Origin: Diadema setosum
Lineage: Eukaryota > Echinodermata > Echinoidea > Diadematoida > Diadematidae
Length of the DNA: 64,000 nucleotides
Direction of reading: 5' to 3'
NCBI GenBank assembly: GCA_033980235.1
Contig: CM067066.1
Coordinates: forward strand, 35,590,409-35,654,408
The notes beneath the pieces are model-generated. The model searched no databases, had not been told where the DNA came from, and saw only the letters and a program-made list of their open reading frames with translations. Positions 33,885 to 46,168 of this stretch are shown in pieces (positions within the stretch are counted from its first letter, which is position 1; every line of letters starts with the position of its first letter). A program made the translations under genes and the position numbers.

Positions 33885-33945
33885 AATGGGATTTGAACCA
33901 GGGACCTGAAGATTCCGTATACTCACCCTGCACTGACCCGCATCA
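33885..33945 (-). repeat. tRNA-derived SINE head fragment
   Basis: Minus-strand B-box GGTTCAAATCC (33889-33899), preceded at tRNA-like distance by GGGTCAGTGCAGGGTGAG (about 33922-33939). Same character as the fragment at 32915, about 1 kb away in the same orientation, but a different sequence. Confidence 0.45.
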
Positions 33946-33956
33946 ACTCTTTTACG

Positions 33957-33970
33957 GTCACCATAGAAAC
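33957..33970. promoter_or_regulatory. X-box-like motif GTCACCATAGAAAC
   Basis: Fits the degenerate RFX pattern RYYNCC-AT-RGNAAC. Context is uninformative. Confidence 0.2.
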
Positions 33971-34822
33971 AATCAGGCTGGTATGTACTAACGCATGAAT
34001 ATTGGAAAGAGCGGCAGGTTTAGAGGGTTGAGAGAAAATCAATTTTCAATAGTAATATCAATGTCATTGCTGTGAATCGGGAAACGGTTAAAATTGATTT
34101 TTGCCATCGGCTGTTATACTTTTTGATCGCATAGGGACATTATCACTTTGTGTTATAAGCACTGTCAATTATTATTGTTATTACTATTATACTTCACTGG
34201 CACCAGAGGTCTTCAAAACCTTCAAAATGTTTAGCAAAATAGGAAAAACTAGACGTCATCGTATGTGACAATCTGCGACGATTGGTAATTACCTGGGATC
34301 GTGTGTTACTTCATGCGGAAGCATGTCTGGTGTGGTTTTAGTCTCCTGGACTCACTGGCTCTGAGATTAATCTCCGTTTTCCTCTGAACCAAGGTCTATC
34401 GTGAGCCGCAGATCAAAGAACTTTGAAAAAAAGTTAACGGAAATAAGGAAAATCATTTTCTCATGGAATTCTACTTCTCCACAATGGTAGGCCTACATGT
34501 TATAAAATATGGTTGGTTGTGTGCAACTGGAAGTGTATTAGTTTGATATAGTTCATCTTTAACATATGCCTTGGAAATATGGAATATGCGAGCATTGAAA
34601 CGAATACAAGACTGGAAATAGTGAGCACAGTGATAATAACAATGAAAATAATAACAATGATAACCTCTTCACTTTTTGATGACGTATTTTCAAGAACGAT
34701 CTCATTCTGGCTGTTCTACTTCTATCCGTTGCCCCGCGTACGATCATAGTAATATCTATACGGTTAAGCTATCATACTACGCGCAATTTAAAATCCTCAG
34801 ACATTTTAACGAAAGAGGATAT

Positions 34823-34823
34823 C

Positions 34824-34890
<67 letters not shown>

Positions 34891-34901
34891 GCAACAACAG
34901 C

Positions 34902-34933
<32 letters not shown>

Positions 34934-34934
34934 C
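34823..34934 (+). repeat. (CAA)n microsatellite
   Basis: About 37 CAA units with two CAG interruptions. It creates a polyglutamine ORF (34676-34984) that has no other protein-like content and is not called as a gene. Confidence 0.95.
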
Positions 34935-37900
34935 TTCTTATGTATTTTTTTTTCTTTCCAGCCTCAGACCTACATAATGAATGACTCGCGAGGTCTCTCG
35001 GAATCATGGTGGCACGTCCGTCCGTTAAAGAATCGAAATCTCATTGACCGATTTGAATGACCTCTCACGAGGGGGTGTCGCCAGCCTGCATACGTACATG
35101 TATTATCATTTTTAGCAAGCCAGGATTCACAACCATTTCAGGGGTTGTACCTTGGGCGATATGCCATTGCATTATACAATCACACCTTCGGATTTCCAAC
35201 TGTGAGTTTGTATGTTTGTTTGTTTTTTTCCTTTTTTTTAAACTGTGCAATTAGTTATACAAACGTGCACTTTATTCAGCTCACGCCCCGTTTTAGTAAC
35301 ACGGCAGACCGCCCTGCGTGGACGCAGAACTTTTCGTGCGCGATTATGGCGAGTTGTAGATATTATATAGTTCTCTATAGTACTTTAGGCCCTGTAATCT
35401 CTATGGTTTCCCGTATCTCCTAGGCTTTGCCAAACGCCCATTTGCTCTTCTAATTGGAAAAGAAGCAATCAGCCTTTTTTTTTGACAAGTCCGAGCTTAA
35501 CACAGGCCCTCGACTTCGACTCTCTTCGCTCATGACTGTCAAACAGCAGACTGTAAAACAGATTATACTTCCCTCGATCCGTCAAGTCTTCACCTCGACA
35601 CCGTCGAGATCATTTCCCGTCACAGTACACACAAGTTTGGCTAATTTTAGCGCAATCGCTCCATCGCTCCGGACAGTAGCTGTCATAGATTGACGAATAT
35701 GATGGATAGAATAGAAAGGAACAATTTAAACAAACTTGAAAAACTGTGCTATTTTCATTCAATGTCATTGTTGTTTTGTTGTTTAAACGTGAGATTTCGA
35801 CGAAGTACTTGTATACCAACAAGAACGACGTTATCATCTGAAAAATATGAAGAATGTCTTGATGTCGTTTTCAAAAATCCTCCTCTACATTAGTTCATCG
35901 AGTCCTCACAATTATAATATCTGGATATTATTTTGTTTTTATTTTCATCATAAGTCTGAGTAGCTTAAAGACATCCTGATACTTCTAATCCTCACCTAAA
36001 TAAGGAAGAAAATTAAGAGGTAATCGTACACTACACGAGTCAAATCCTGGAATTCTCGCATATCATACCATTTAGGCCTAGTGTTGTGAAAGCGATAATC
36101 GAAACAAACTAACCAATAAACAAGCTGTGTCAGTCAATCCTGAATCATAATGAAAGAACAAAAATTCAATAAAGTTTGAATACTGAAGTACTATATATTG
36201 TGGGCTTTCTTTGAAAGCTTGAATTCTCGAGTCTTTGAGTCTTTTAAAGGAAAATGATTTTATGCAGATATACTTCATGATCAGTGACCAAATAATGACA
36301 TGACATCATCATTTAAAGTTTTAAACTCATGATAAGTGGTAGTTATTATGATGGCATTACTAAGGGAATACCTTTCGAAAGTGCAAACATTTCGCAAGCC
36401 GCTGCTCGGCCTCTATGCCTCACGTGCAGCGGGCTATAAGTCTCAGACCCATATCTCGTGTAATACAACACTGACCTCTGTACTTTGTCATATCGTCAAT
36501 ATTGTGTAGAGTCACCGGAAATTGTGGGAAGGAAATTCAATAAGAATGACGGGAATTGCGAACAATCGCTGTCAAGAGTGTAAGGATTTATAGAACTTGG
36601 TATTATACCCACCACATGACGTTGCGTTGCTATGGTAACAAAAGTGAGCGACAGTATGGGCGAGCATCTAGTCACAATCTGAAAAAAGGTACGTACAGTT
36701 TCAGCAGCCACATGTTGTCCGTCGGGGACGTGACATGATTACCATGTTGATTCATGCAGATGACAGGAAAAGGGTGGTCTTAGTCACACGATGCAAAATT
36801 ACGTTCCGAGGTGACTCCGTAGAGACACGTACAACAGACTCATGAAATCGATGATACAAAACGACATGGAGAGAGAAAGAAAAGTCTTGCGACTGTCAAG
36901 GTTTGCGAAATCACCACCTCTACCTCTTTATCTCCCTTAAAATGATAAATAATGCTTACTTTATATCCCCATAAAACTACTGTAAAAAAAAAAAAACAGA
37001 CAAAAATGTGTTGTGTCGTCCTGGTTACGTTATCCATAGAGTGGTTGACATATCAAGCAAAGGCAAAAGATTTAAAATGATAGATATGAGAGTAAGTCAT
37101 AGTATAATTGATATGTTTATGTCATGTTGACAAATTTCGCTTGGCTTGGAACGTCTTGATTATTCTGATTATGTTAAAGCATCAAGAAGGGACAAAGGCA
37201 ACATACACAAAACTTTGTGTAAGCCCAACCTTTTCGTATGTGAGATGGCACTAATTGGTACTAGGAGAGCACGCCAAATCAAAGGCATGAAAACTGATGA
37301 GTTTTCAAATTACAAATGAATACATTATTGTACTTTGCAAGTAAATGCCAAGATGTCTTAATGGCGCCATAAGAAGAAGGAAAGGAAATGGACAGGAAAG
37401 CACGATGCGTTTCGACAGTGACATGTCGTTCATTTTTTAACTGACATTTTTTTTTTTTTTTTAATGGATTCTGCACTACTCCACTAGATGTGATTTAGTT
37501 GTGAAGTTATTTTCCCTTTCATTGATTGGAAAGGCTTGGTTTTTGGCACCGCCCATTATCAACAGTATTGATGGAAATCTGCAAAAGAAGCAAGGTTGCC
37601 TCGAAAATAAACAACACTACAAACCATCGAGCTCTACCGGCTAAACATTATCTCAGGGCGAACATTTTTCGGGACGGACAATTACGCTTCCGCAGACAAA
37701 TAGCACAGATAAACGTAGTTAAACAACTCGGCACAATAGCTATCCATTCTGTGCGTCGAGAACAAATATTTAGTGGAGTGGGAAATACTTTCCAAGAGAT
37801 TGAAGGGTGAAATATCTGACAGGTCGACCCCCCCCTTCTGTTGTCAGAAATCACCTCTCAGCACGAGGGAATTATAATGCTTGGCTAATTTGTGGATAAT

Positions 37901-38314
37901 AATTATAGACACTATTTTTCACTTCTCATGGCTTCTTTATGATTCTCAAACGAACTTTACACATTCTTGTGTAGAGCTCCCCCTTCTATGGAACATTTTC
38001 AATAGCTTAGCGTGAAATATCGACTGCTTATTAAGCAGAACAAATATCAATGACGTGATCATAATGTGAATTGATCAGTTCCCTGTGCAATGGTTTTTCA
38101 TACTGTGAATAAAACACAGAAAGAGAGGGAAAATGTAAGAATTAACAAGTAATTGATTATTATTTGATTTTTTTTTTTTTGCGCAACCAATATCAAGTAG
38201 CATGTAGAGTAAGTGTGCGAGAGTTTTTTTTTTTATCTGCAGTTGGTAAAATGTTCAAAATGAAAAGTAAGGTTTGCAGAAAGATGAAAGTATTGTTGTC
38301 CAATGGATTATGAA
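34935..38314. other. Non-coding, no supported coding feature
   Basis: AT-rich. The only item worth marking is the X-box at 36626. Small ORFs lack domains. T-run near 37448-37462 and C-run near 37829. Confidence 0.5.
36626..36639. promoter_or_regulatory. X-box-like motif GTTGCTATGGTAAC beside a CRE half-site
   Basis: A near-perfect RFX X-box palindrome, preceded seven bases earlier by TGACGT (36617-36622). CRE and X-box pairs occur in some RFX-regulated promoters. A donor-like AAG/GTACGT follows at about 36688, but the intervening frame with an ATG at 36656 stops quickly. Confidence 0.35.
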
Positions 38315-38388
38315 AGAAGGCAAAATGGTGAGCGCAATCCGACATTCCAACTAGAAGGCAAAATGGTGAGCGCAATCCGACATTCCAA
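38315..38388 (+). repeat. Tandem duplication of a 36-bp unit
   Basis: Two identical 36-bp copies (38315-38350 and 38353-38388, beginning AGAAGGCAAAATGGTGAGCG) with a 2-base separation. Confidence 0.9.
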
Positions 38389-39846
38389 ACAGAGTAATCG
38401 ACCTGCATGCTCCTCGTAAACTGTCGGTGCCGCATAAATAACCATAATTACCCCCCGTGTCATTATTGGGTGTGCAAATACAATCCAATTGTGCGTGACA
38501 ATTGGATGCAACTCTTTTGCTGCACCCAAAGTGATCCATTTAAATAAAAGTCATCATGTCGTCTGCTCAGAGTACAAGAAATCCCCTTGTAAGCCAGGCG
38601 AACTTTCGTGAACTCACGCGCTCTCTGACTGTTGTTCATCGGATCACAATGCCCCTTTGGTTTTTTAGATCGTTTCTTTCAAAGCTCGAAGGAAAGCTGA
38701 CAGGTGGTAGTCGTGTTTTGATTAAAGAGCAAATAAAAGCAATTACGAGAGCACCAAGAATAGTCCAGAAAGTTGAGGATAACGTTTGTAACGCTGTATT
38801 TCAGCGTCGGGGAGAATAGCTACAACTGAATGACGTGTTCTGTGTCCTCTGTAAAATGGTGTCGCTGCATGAATAATTCGACATGTATCAGTTATGATTT
38901 ACAACGTTTAGACAGTAATGAGAAGATTTCTATCAGCTGTGGCAACCTATTCATAATGTAGGTACCTACCACTGTGCCCGATCCGAGGAATGCTTCCACA
39001 ACGCATGCGCCATGCACGCGTAATATACACGGACAAACAAAAGACTGGAATGTGTTTACGAAGTATTGCATTCATTGTTCATGTATGAGACAAACAATCT
39101 CCCTTCCACAGTATCTTTGTGATAACTCGGGGCATGCAAAACCTTTTGACACTGAATAAACACGTCGAACTGCACGAACGCATAAGAACAAAGCTCTCAA
39201 ATCAAGGTACTGGTAAACAAAAGTACGAGAAAATGCTGATGTAAGTATGAAAATATGAGTTTCGTAGTTATAGGCCTAGGAGTGTGGAACATTATACCAT
39301 GTTTCTGCTTTTGTTTAATCTATCGGGCGAGAGATAATTATAACACATCTAACTTCAAAGACTGAAAAGAGCCGATATGGACTGTGTTCAAACTGTCCTC
39401 GGTCTTGCATGACTTTCCTCGCTGACTACTCCTCAAATAGGTCAATGACCTCGTTCTCCTTTCAGGTCCCTCGACTAGGTCACGAGGTTGTACCAACCCA
39501 TGCTTGCTCATTCACCAGAGACTTTTGCGGAGTCTAGCATGATAATAGAATAGCTGTGTACAGTGTGCAAGGAATGTATCATAAAGAAGGTCGTAGACGG
39601 CTAGTATACCATATGCAAATCATATTGCAATGCATATGCTTAGGGCCTATATCTCTGGTAATACAAAATTGTGCGCGTGATTATTGCATACTACGTCGTA
39701 GCTGAAGTAGACAACTCCAATATCCATGTTCAAGATAACGATTACAATGATAATATAAAACAAAATTTCACTCAGTCAATTCGCCATCAAGGTAAAGAAG
39801 GTATCATGCATGAAAGGTTATTCATCATTATTATCGTCAAAACGGT

Positions 39847-39879
<33 letters not shown>

Positions 39880-42053
39880 GCCTATAGATGTGCATTTGTG
39901 CTTATGACCGAAATGTGTACTGCTATTTGAAAACGTTATGATTTTGTAAAATGAATTTCCATATCTACGTCTACCGTCCTGTTATGATTCTAACCTCCTT
40001 AAAAAAAATGATAATGCATTACATCGTAAAATCCAAGAAACCATTGCACTCTGTGTTTGTTGCTGCTTTATTTCTGTTCATTAACTCTGCTGGCGTTGAT
40101 TTGTCCAACGGATGAAATTGTCAGGAAGAGTTGACGAGGCACAAGAAAAAGATGAACAAATTTTATAGTGATCAGGATCACTGTTTGGATACATATAGGT
40201 CTTATAGGTGGAAATCACAATATGGGTGGAAAGAGCTGCTTGAGCAAAGAGATTATCGAGGTCTGTGCTGTCCGAGTTGTTTTCTAGACACTGCTAGATG
40301 TTGGTGTTTCATGCGATATATAAATAGAAATCCCTTTTAAGTTGTTTCAATCACGGAATATTCAAAATCCTTATAATTCTTTAGGTTTTTTTTTAATGAT
40401 TCATGAAATTATTATTATTAAGATGTCTTAGAGGATTAGAGTTCTTGCTTCTCTGTCATTAAAGGGGTAGAACTGGATCCATGATTTTGTTTTCATTCAT
40501 TCTTGTTTTAGTTGGCACAAATATAAGATACTAAGTTGCGACACGAATGAACTCACGCCAAACCTTCACTATCTGTTGCTCGATTAGATGCAGCTGAGAC
40601 ATATGTGTATTTCTTAATATTTTTCAGTCATTGTTGTTCTTGGTCTGTTATAGATACCTCCCTCGCAACCTTTTGCCTTCTACTTTCCATATAGAATCAA
40701 TCAATTTATTATGACTGAATAACGGCAGACATCTCGCTTCCCTTGCTTTCCTCCAATTCATGACCAACTGGTATGACAAAAATACTACTCAACGTTCAGT
40801 TGGTCAAACAAATTCTATTGTAACGCTTTTATGGATTCTTGCACAGAATCTGAATCACTGTGAATCTGTTAATGCCCCAACTCATGAGTGCTATAAATAG
40901 TTTCTACTAATTCTAGGAATGAATGGGAACTGGGAAGAAATGTTTAGTTATGCGTGATGAAGAATGAAAAGAAAAGACTGTCAAATGTCACTATACACTG
41001 ACAAACGATTAGACATGTGGAAATCAGTTGTCTTATGAGAAGGTTTTCTTTCTCATGTCCTTTTTTCCTCTTTAAGCCTCTTGTTCCGCTCAACGAAAGC
41101 GAATAAATTGATATAAAAGTTCATTCGAGCTCATCGGTGGAAAGACATAGATGGGACAATGATGGCAGTGATATCACAATTCACTGGAGTCAATGGGGTA
41201 GATCGTACGTTTCTTGCAGACGTTCTGTGTAGGATTTAATGATCTGTGAAGATGAAACTCGGTATGTGCAGCCCATGTCTAAATGTATGCAACGACACGC
41301 TTGCTGCGCCTATTTTGTGTTCAGTGTTTGTACATCAGATATAGGTAGGTCTAGAGAATATGCCGGGTGGAATTCACACGAATTTGACAGCGAAGAGGGG
41401 CATGGTGGATGTATGATTCATAAAACCGCCGAGGGATAAATATACAATCATTGTAATTCGATCAAACATTCTATGTGCAAGTATGACGAAGAAGTATATA
41501 AAACTATGTCCTAATTTAATAAAAAAAAAAGAATATACATTGTATATACAATGGAATGTTTGCAGCTCAATTCCCATGACGTGTCTGGAGTATAATGGTA
41601 GGTTTGTGGTTGCACTAAGTGGTGGAGTTCTATAGCTGAAGGGGCTAGTTAGCCAGTTTTTATTTTTCGAAGCGTTAAAAGTACACAAATGTGGCATTCG
41701 GAATGAAGAGGTGACGAAACAATACTCCTCTTTAAGCACATGAGAAGAATATTTCTTTTTGTCTGTTTAACTTAATCATCTTCTTTGAATCTCTTTCTTA
41801 TTCACTTTGTTATCCCCAAACTGTCTTCTCCGGAACCAGTGAATTTCAGGGAGTTTGCAGAAGAGGTCAATCCTAGAGCTTTACCACATAATACAATGAC
41901 ATTAAAGTAGCATCTCTTATACGAACTTGTTCTGACAATAATGACGCTCATGCCTATATGATGCAGTGCGACCCTGTGATGGCAGTGGTCACACCATGGA
42001 TCTACAGTAACTCTATGGTCAAACCATGGGCCCTGTGCGTGGTTTCTTCCACA
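38389..42053. other. Non-coding, no supported coding feature
   Basis: Includes a T30 homopolymer at 39848-39877. The ORF at 38556-38819 (87 codons) has protein-like composition but no recognised domain and no clear splice sites; not called. Confidence 0.45.
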
Positions 42054-42100
42054 GTTCAGTTTAGGAAAGTGGGAACTCCTCCCAACCTCCCTGGTTCAGT
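42054..42100. mobile_element. Ultra-short insertion (33 bp) with 7-bp direct repeats
   Basis: GTTCAGT (42054-42060 and 42094-42100) flanks a 33-bp insert (42061-42093) ending ACCTCCCTG, identical to the right end of the element at 27626. The left arm is degenerate (TTAGGAAAGTGGGA), so the hairpin is imperfect: an older or damaged copy. Confidence 0.6.
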
Positions 42101-43065
42101 ATGCCCTAAATACTAAAGGAATTTGGGGGGGGGGGGGATTGGAAGGGGACGTAATTCGTTTTTGTAAGCTAATCTGCCGCACCAGTAAATTGATTTCGTT
42201 TCGATTTCCTTGATCAAATCCATTCAGTAAGTTATTGGTGAAAATGAGATAACTTTTTGGTTGCGTTGACAATTGAAAGGAATCCAATTTTGCACACAGC
42301 AGTCGACAATGACTTCTATTCTCACATTGCACTTTTAGAAAATCTTATTATTTAATATTGAGCTGTTAAACGATTTCGTTGCGGGAAAGTGAATCAAGGT
42401 TTTAAGAAAGAGATAGTTTAACTCTGTTCCATCGAGACGGAGTTATTTCCCCATATAAGGGTAATCATGGCCCATCCGATTTTTGCAAGCATTTTAGGCG
42501 AAAGACATACTGATGCTTTCTTTATGGGAATTGTTTATTGGTGTTTATTCTAATTATTACATCTATGATGTACCATGCCAAGATAATGACAAGAATGTAC
42601 ATAAGAGAATGTAATGACGATGCACACCAAGATATACATAAAAAGAACAATGTGGTACTATTTGCGTGAGACAAAAATATGTCAGTAGTCCTACACTTCT
42701 TCACAATTTTTCAATTTATTGAGTTTTTGTCATGCTGCCGAAAAATGCTAAGCGGTTCAATCATTCTCTGTCTTCTCTGTAGCTCCCAGCAGCACTTACG
42801 TTACACTGCAAGAGTAGTCTGTTTTTGGTGTCTATACGCAACACAATAATTAGAGTGCGGTTGCAACAAATTCATCTAAGATAGTTACACAATCTTCAGA
42901 CGTGTGGCTGCGCGGCCCGGCCTGCAGGTCAGTGCAGTGCTCAGTACGGTATATGATATGATAACAATGGCTTTCTCGTTCTCACAGTCTCCGTTGCGAT
43001 GGGATAATTGTCTTCAATGTATAGACTGCCAAATGGTGACGTCATTGCATAAGGTCTGTATCTCG
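42101..43065. other. Non-coding, no supported feature
   Basis: AT-rich with a G-run at about 42125-42138. No exon recognised. Confidence 0.5.
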
Positions 43066-43431
43066 TTAAAGGTCCTGTTTACCTTTGGGAGCAGTGATTT
43101 TAAAAATGTTCAAGATATCACTTTTGATGCATATGTGTAGGTCAGTTGTATCACAAAACAGCCTACCATATAAAATTTTGCAATAAAGCCTAAAATATAA
43201 GGAGATATCACTATTACTCTCATTAAACCATAACCGTAGACGGTTTAGTCTGGAAACATTTTTATTATAACTATTGTTCACATTTTGTATATCTAACAAT
43301 ACTTAACATCGATTATACTGGTTCAAAATTTTACATTGGTTGTTTTTATTCGTAACTCACATTTCAAAACTATTTTGAAGCACTAATGCTGGGTTTTGGT
43401 TTCATCTGCAAATGGTAAATTATGCCTTTAA
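43066..43431. mobile_element. TTAA-flanked MITE (family D)
   Basis: The left end is TTAAAGGTCCTGTTTACC; the reverse complement of the right end is TTAAAGGCATAATTTACC. Only the outermost 20 or so bases are clearly inverted. No ORF. Shares the TTAAAGG terminus with the elements at 24581 and 49136 but not their interiors. Confidence 0.65.
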
Positions 43432-45548
43432 AGTGTTATAATAGAAAAAGGGAAGCGGAGGAAGAAGAAGGAAACTCGTTTGATACTTGAAGGCTAAAGG
43501 AAATTTCTTTGAAAAGATCAAAGTAATGAACTGGAATACTAAGTGTCACGGTATGAGAATTTAAGAAAAGCGCGCAGGTATGTGCATTTTCAATTCGAGT
43601 ATTGTGCAATTAAAGCTGGATTGTCTAACAGATAAAATTAAACAGACATATATATTGATAAATAATGACGGTGCATAGGAAGAAAGAAGACTAGTATATT
43701 GCATCTAGACCTGCACGTGTGTCTGAACATTTAAAAACAGAATGTGTGGAATACCTTTGAGGTTTCAATCTGTAGTCTTTGGGCATCGCTTCACATATCC
43801 GCTTTTCATACCAAATCTTCAAGATACACGTAACTGGATATCGGGAATCGGAAAGGACAACAGGCGATCGAGGACTGGTATTCTTACACTATTTTTAGGT
43901 AACTTTTAATCTGGAGTGGACCATCGCTTTGCTCATAATCATACCAGACTAATGTTTGAAAGATAACTTCCTCTCAAAATCCTTAAGCAGGAAGAAGCGA
44001 TGCAGGCCCGGTAAACATTAGGAAACAAACAGATAAGCAACATCCACACACAAACATTCTTAAGGAGTGTCGCGAGACCATCAGTGGAGATTTAAAAGAA
44101 AAAAAAAATCGTTTTTTTTTTTTCCACAACCATTCCCAAAATAATCTGGTGTCGATAAGATAGCCCGTTCTTAATGGGCTTGATTAAGAGTTTAAGCAAT
44201 CATACATCAGCTTAATCTGATGTTCCAAGGCCTCCCATAGACTGTGTGATACCAACCTCTTTCGATAATTATAGTGCACAATTGCTTTGAGTCTGTGAAT
44301 AGGTATTTTTCCTTGGTATTATATCAAGCTGTACAACAACCCTTTGTCACGTGCATGGATCGGGGTTTTTTTTGTTGTGTTTTTTTTTTTTGAAGTAGAA
44401 TATCCCCAACCCTTGTCCAATTACGGACTAATCTTCGAGCAATCATATTTGCCTTGGGACTACTACTATTGCATCGTTATGTTTCTTTCATCACAGTCAA
44501 TTACTTGGGTGCCCTCTGGGTTTGAGTGCCGTTGTGAAAACCTGACAAAGCTCCACTTCTCCTTCACGGAACTGCAATCAAAGAATAATATGCCGCATAA
44601 AAAAAAAAAAGATTATAGGCTATTACGTACCGAAACCAAGATGATTCTCTGCAAAGTTTATGGAGATTCCAGAACCTCGCATGGAACAGGTTAAATAGGC
44701 CTCGGCTAAGAAAATTGCCTGAAGATCAATGTTTCAGCAACGTGATATATGTCAATGCCATGCACGCAATATTTGTGAACATCTCAGAGTCTCCTATAAT
44801 ACTCTAAATCGACGTTCGCCATGATCAGAACGTTTTTAGAAAATTTTGCTACCGTCTTGATTTTCATAAGTATAACTTAATAACCAATAATGACTACTGA
44901 CAACAAAGGTCAGACAGATTCCTTAAACTATAGTCTTGTCGCTCCAAAGAAATGTTTGAACTTCAAAATATTCATTTGGACGCAATGACACAAGCAAGTT
45001 AGAGAGAAGTAATGGCATGAACTCCCAATCCATTTGGTAGGTAAATATTACGAGAATTATATATTGGGCGATAATTACAAACTGCAACACCCTCTCCCCT
45101 TCATGTCTGTAACTTACTGCAAGATATTACAAGACTATCATAGTCCGACTATACCAGCCAAAGAGGCAAATGATGTCACTTCCCATTGAATTCATGCTAA
45201 ATTAATGGGAAATTTTCATGAAGACTTTGGTTGGTGTGAGACCTGTGACGTAATAACAACTTCATCTCCCCAAGTTTGCATTATAATGTGGTTGCGAATA
45301 CTATAGGGCTTTTTTTTTTAATGTTCACTATATTCTCTAACTATAGATTTCGTCAGGTCTTTTTTTTTCAAATATGAAATGTCAATCAGTTGTTTCTCGA
45401 AGTCAATATGAACAACGTGGAAAATTTCCCATTTTCTGCTGCATCTTTTAGTTTTTTTTTTTAATAAAACGTTCACAGCAGATATTAATGGAGATCGAAT
45501 TCTATACAAGTATCATACTCGTTTGTTGTGTGTGCCTGTATAATATAT
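43432..45548. other. Non-coding, no supported feature
   Basis: AT-rich. Homopolymer A/T tracts near 44101-44122, 44366-44390 and 45310-45320. Nothing coding recognised. Confidence 0.5.
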
Positions 45549-45625
45549 GAATGTATGTATGTATGTATGTATGTATGTATGAATGTGTGTGTGTATGTAA
45601 GTATGTGGGTATGTGTGTGTTTATC
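45549..45625 (+). repeat. (TATG)n / (TG)n microsatellite
   Basis: Eight or so GTAT units followed by a degenerate GTGT-rich tail. Confidence 0.9.
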
Positions 45626-45740
45626 CAGTCCCATTCTGCCACAAGATTCACTAAAACTTCACGGTGGACTTGTCACGATCTTTCTCCGGATCCAGACTCC
45701 CCGTGTATGTACTCCGTTTCTTCCACAACGGAATTACTTT

Positions 45741-46168
45741 TATAACCAGTATTGGTACAGTATTGGTGGAGATGAGAATAGGGCTTTTAACTTTTTGCGA
45801 GATACCACGAAAACACTTATGACATATTACAGAGCATACCATTTTAAGACGAATTCAAAGTTTATTTGATGACAAACGGGTTTGGAATGACTAAAACATC
45901 CAAAAACAAAGTAAAACAAAGCGATCGTAACAAAGTGTGGGTCCCACCAAGGAGGTATGAGAGAACGGTCCCACACTTTATTAGAATCGCTCTTTTTTGG
46001 ATATCTCAGCCATTTCAAAACCAATTTTCATCAAATAAATATTGAATTCCTCATAGAATTACATGCTCTTTCATATTTCAGAAGAGGTTTCTCACTATCT
46101 CACCAAAAAAAAAAAAAATGTTAGAAACCTGAAATTAGGTCTCAACCAAAACTGCACGATCCCTATAA
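45741..46168. mobile_element. Foldback MITE related to family B, interrupted at its palindromic centre
   Basis: The interior matches the element at 24581. It has GTACAGTATTGG near the left end, a mirrored TTTGATGA / TCATCAAATAAA pair, TTGAATTCCT and ACTATCTCACC on the right, and a right end CTCAACCAAAACTGCACGATCCC parallel to the family-B right end. Its centre should be a GTGTGGGTCCCACAC palindrome but is split by a 20-bp insert with a 7-bp duplication (45941-45974). The left terminus is decayed, so that boundary is approximate. Confidence 0.7.
45941..45974. mobile_element. Ultra-short insertion (20 bp) with 7-bp direct repeats, inside a MITE palindrome
   Basis: GTCCCAC (45941-45947 and 45968-45974) flanks CAAGGAGGTATGAGAGAACG (45948-45967). 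The left nine bases equal the left end of the element at 63862. The right arm is missing or degenerate. Removing the insert and one repeat restores the MITE palindrome exactly, which strongly supports insertion. Confidence 0.65.

Noticed and set aside
34676..34984. 102-codon ORF with a polyglutamine run of more than 25
   Set aside because: The run is a pure CAA microsatellite and the rest has no protein-like features or splice context; poly-Cys appears on the other strand from the same repeat.
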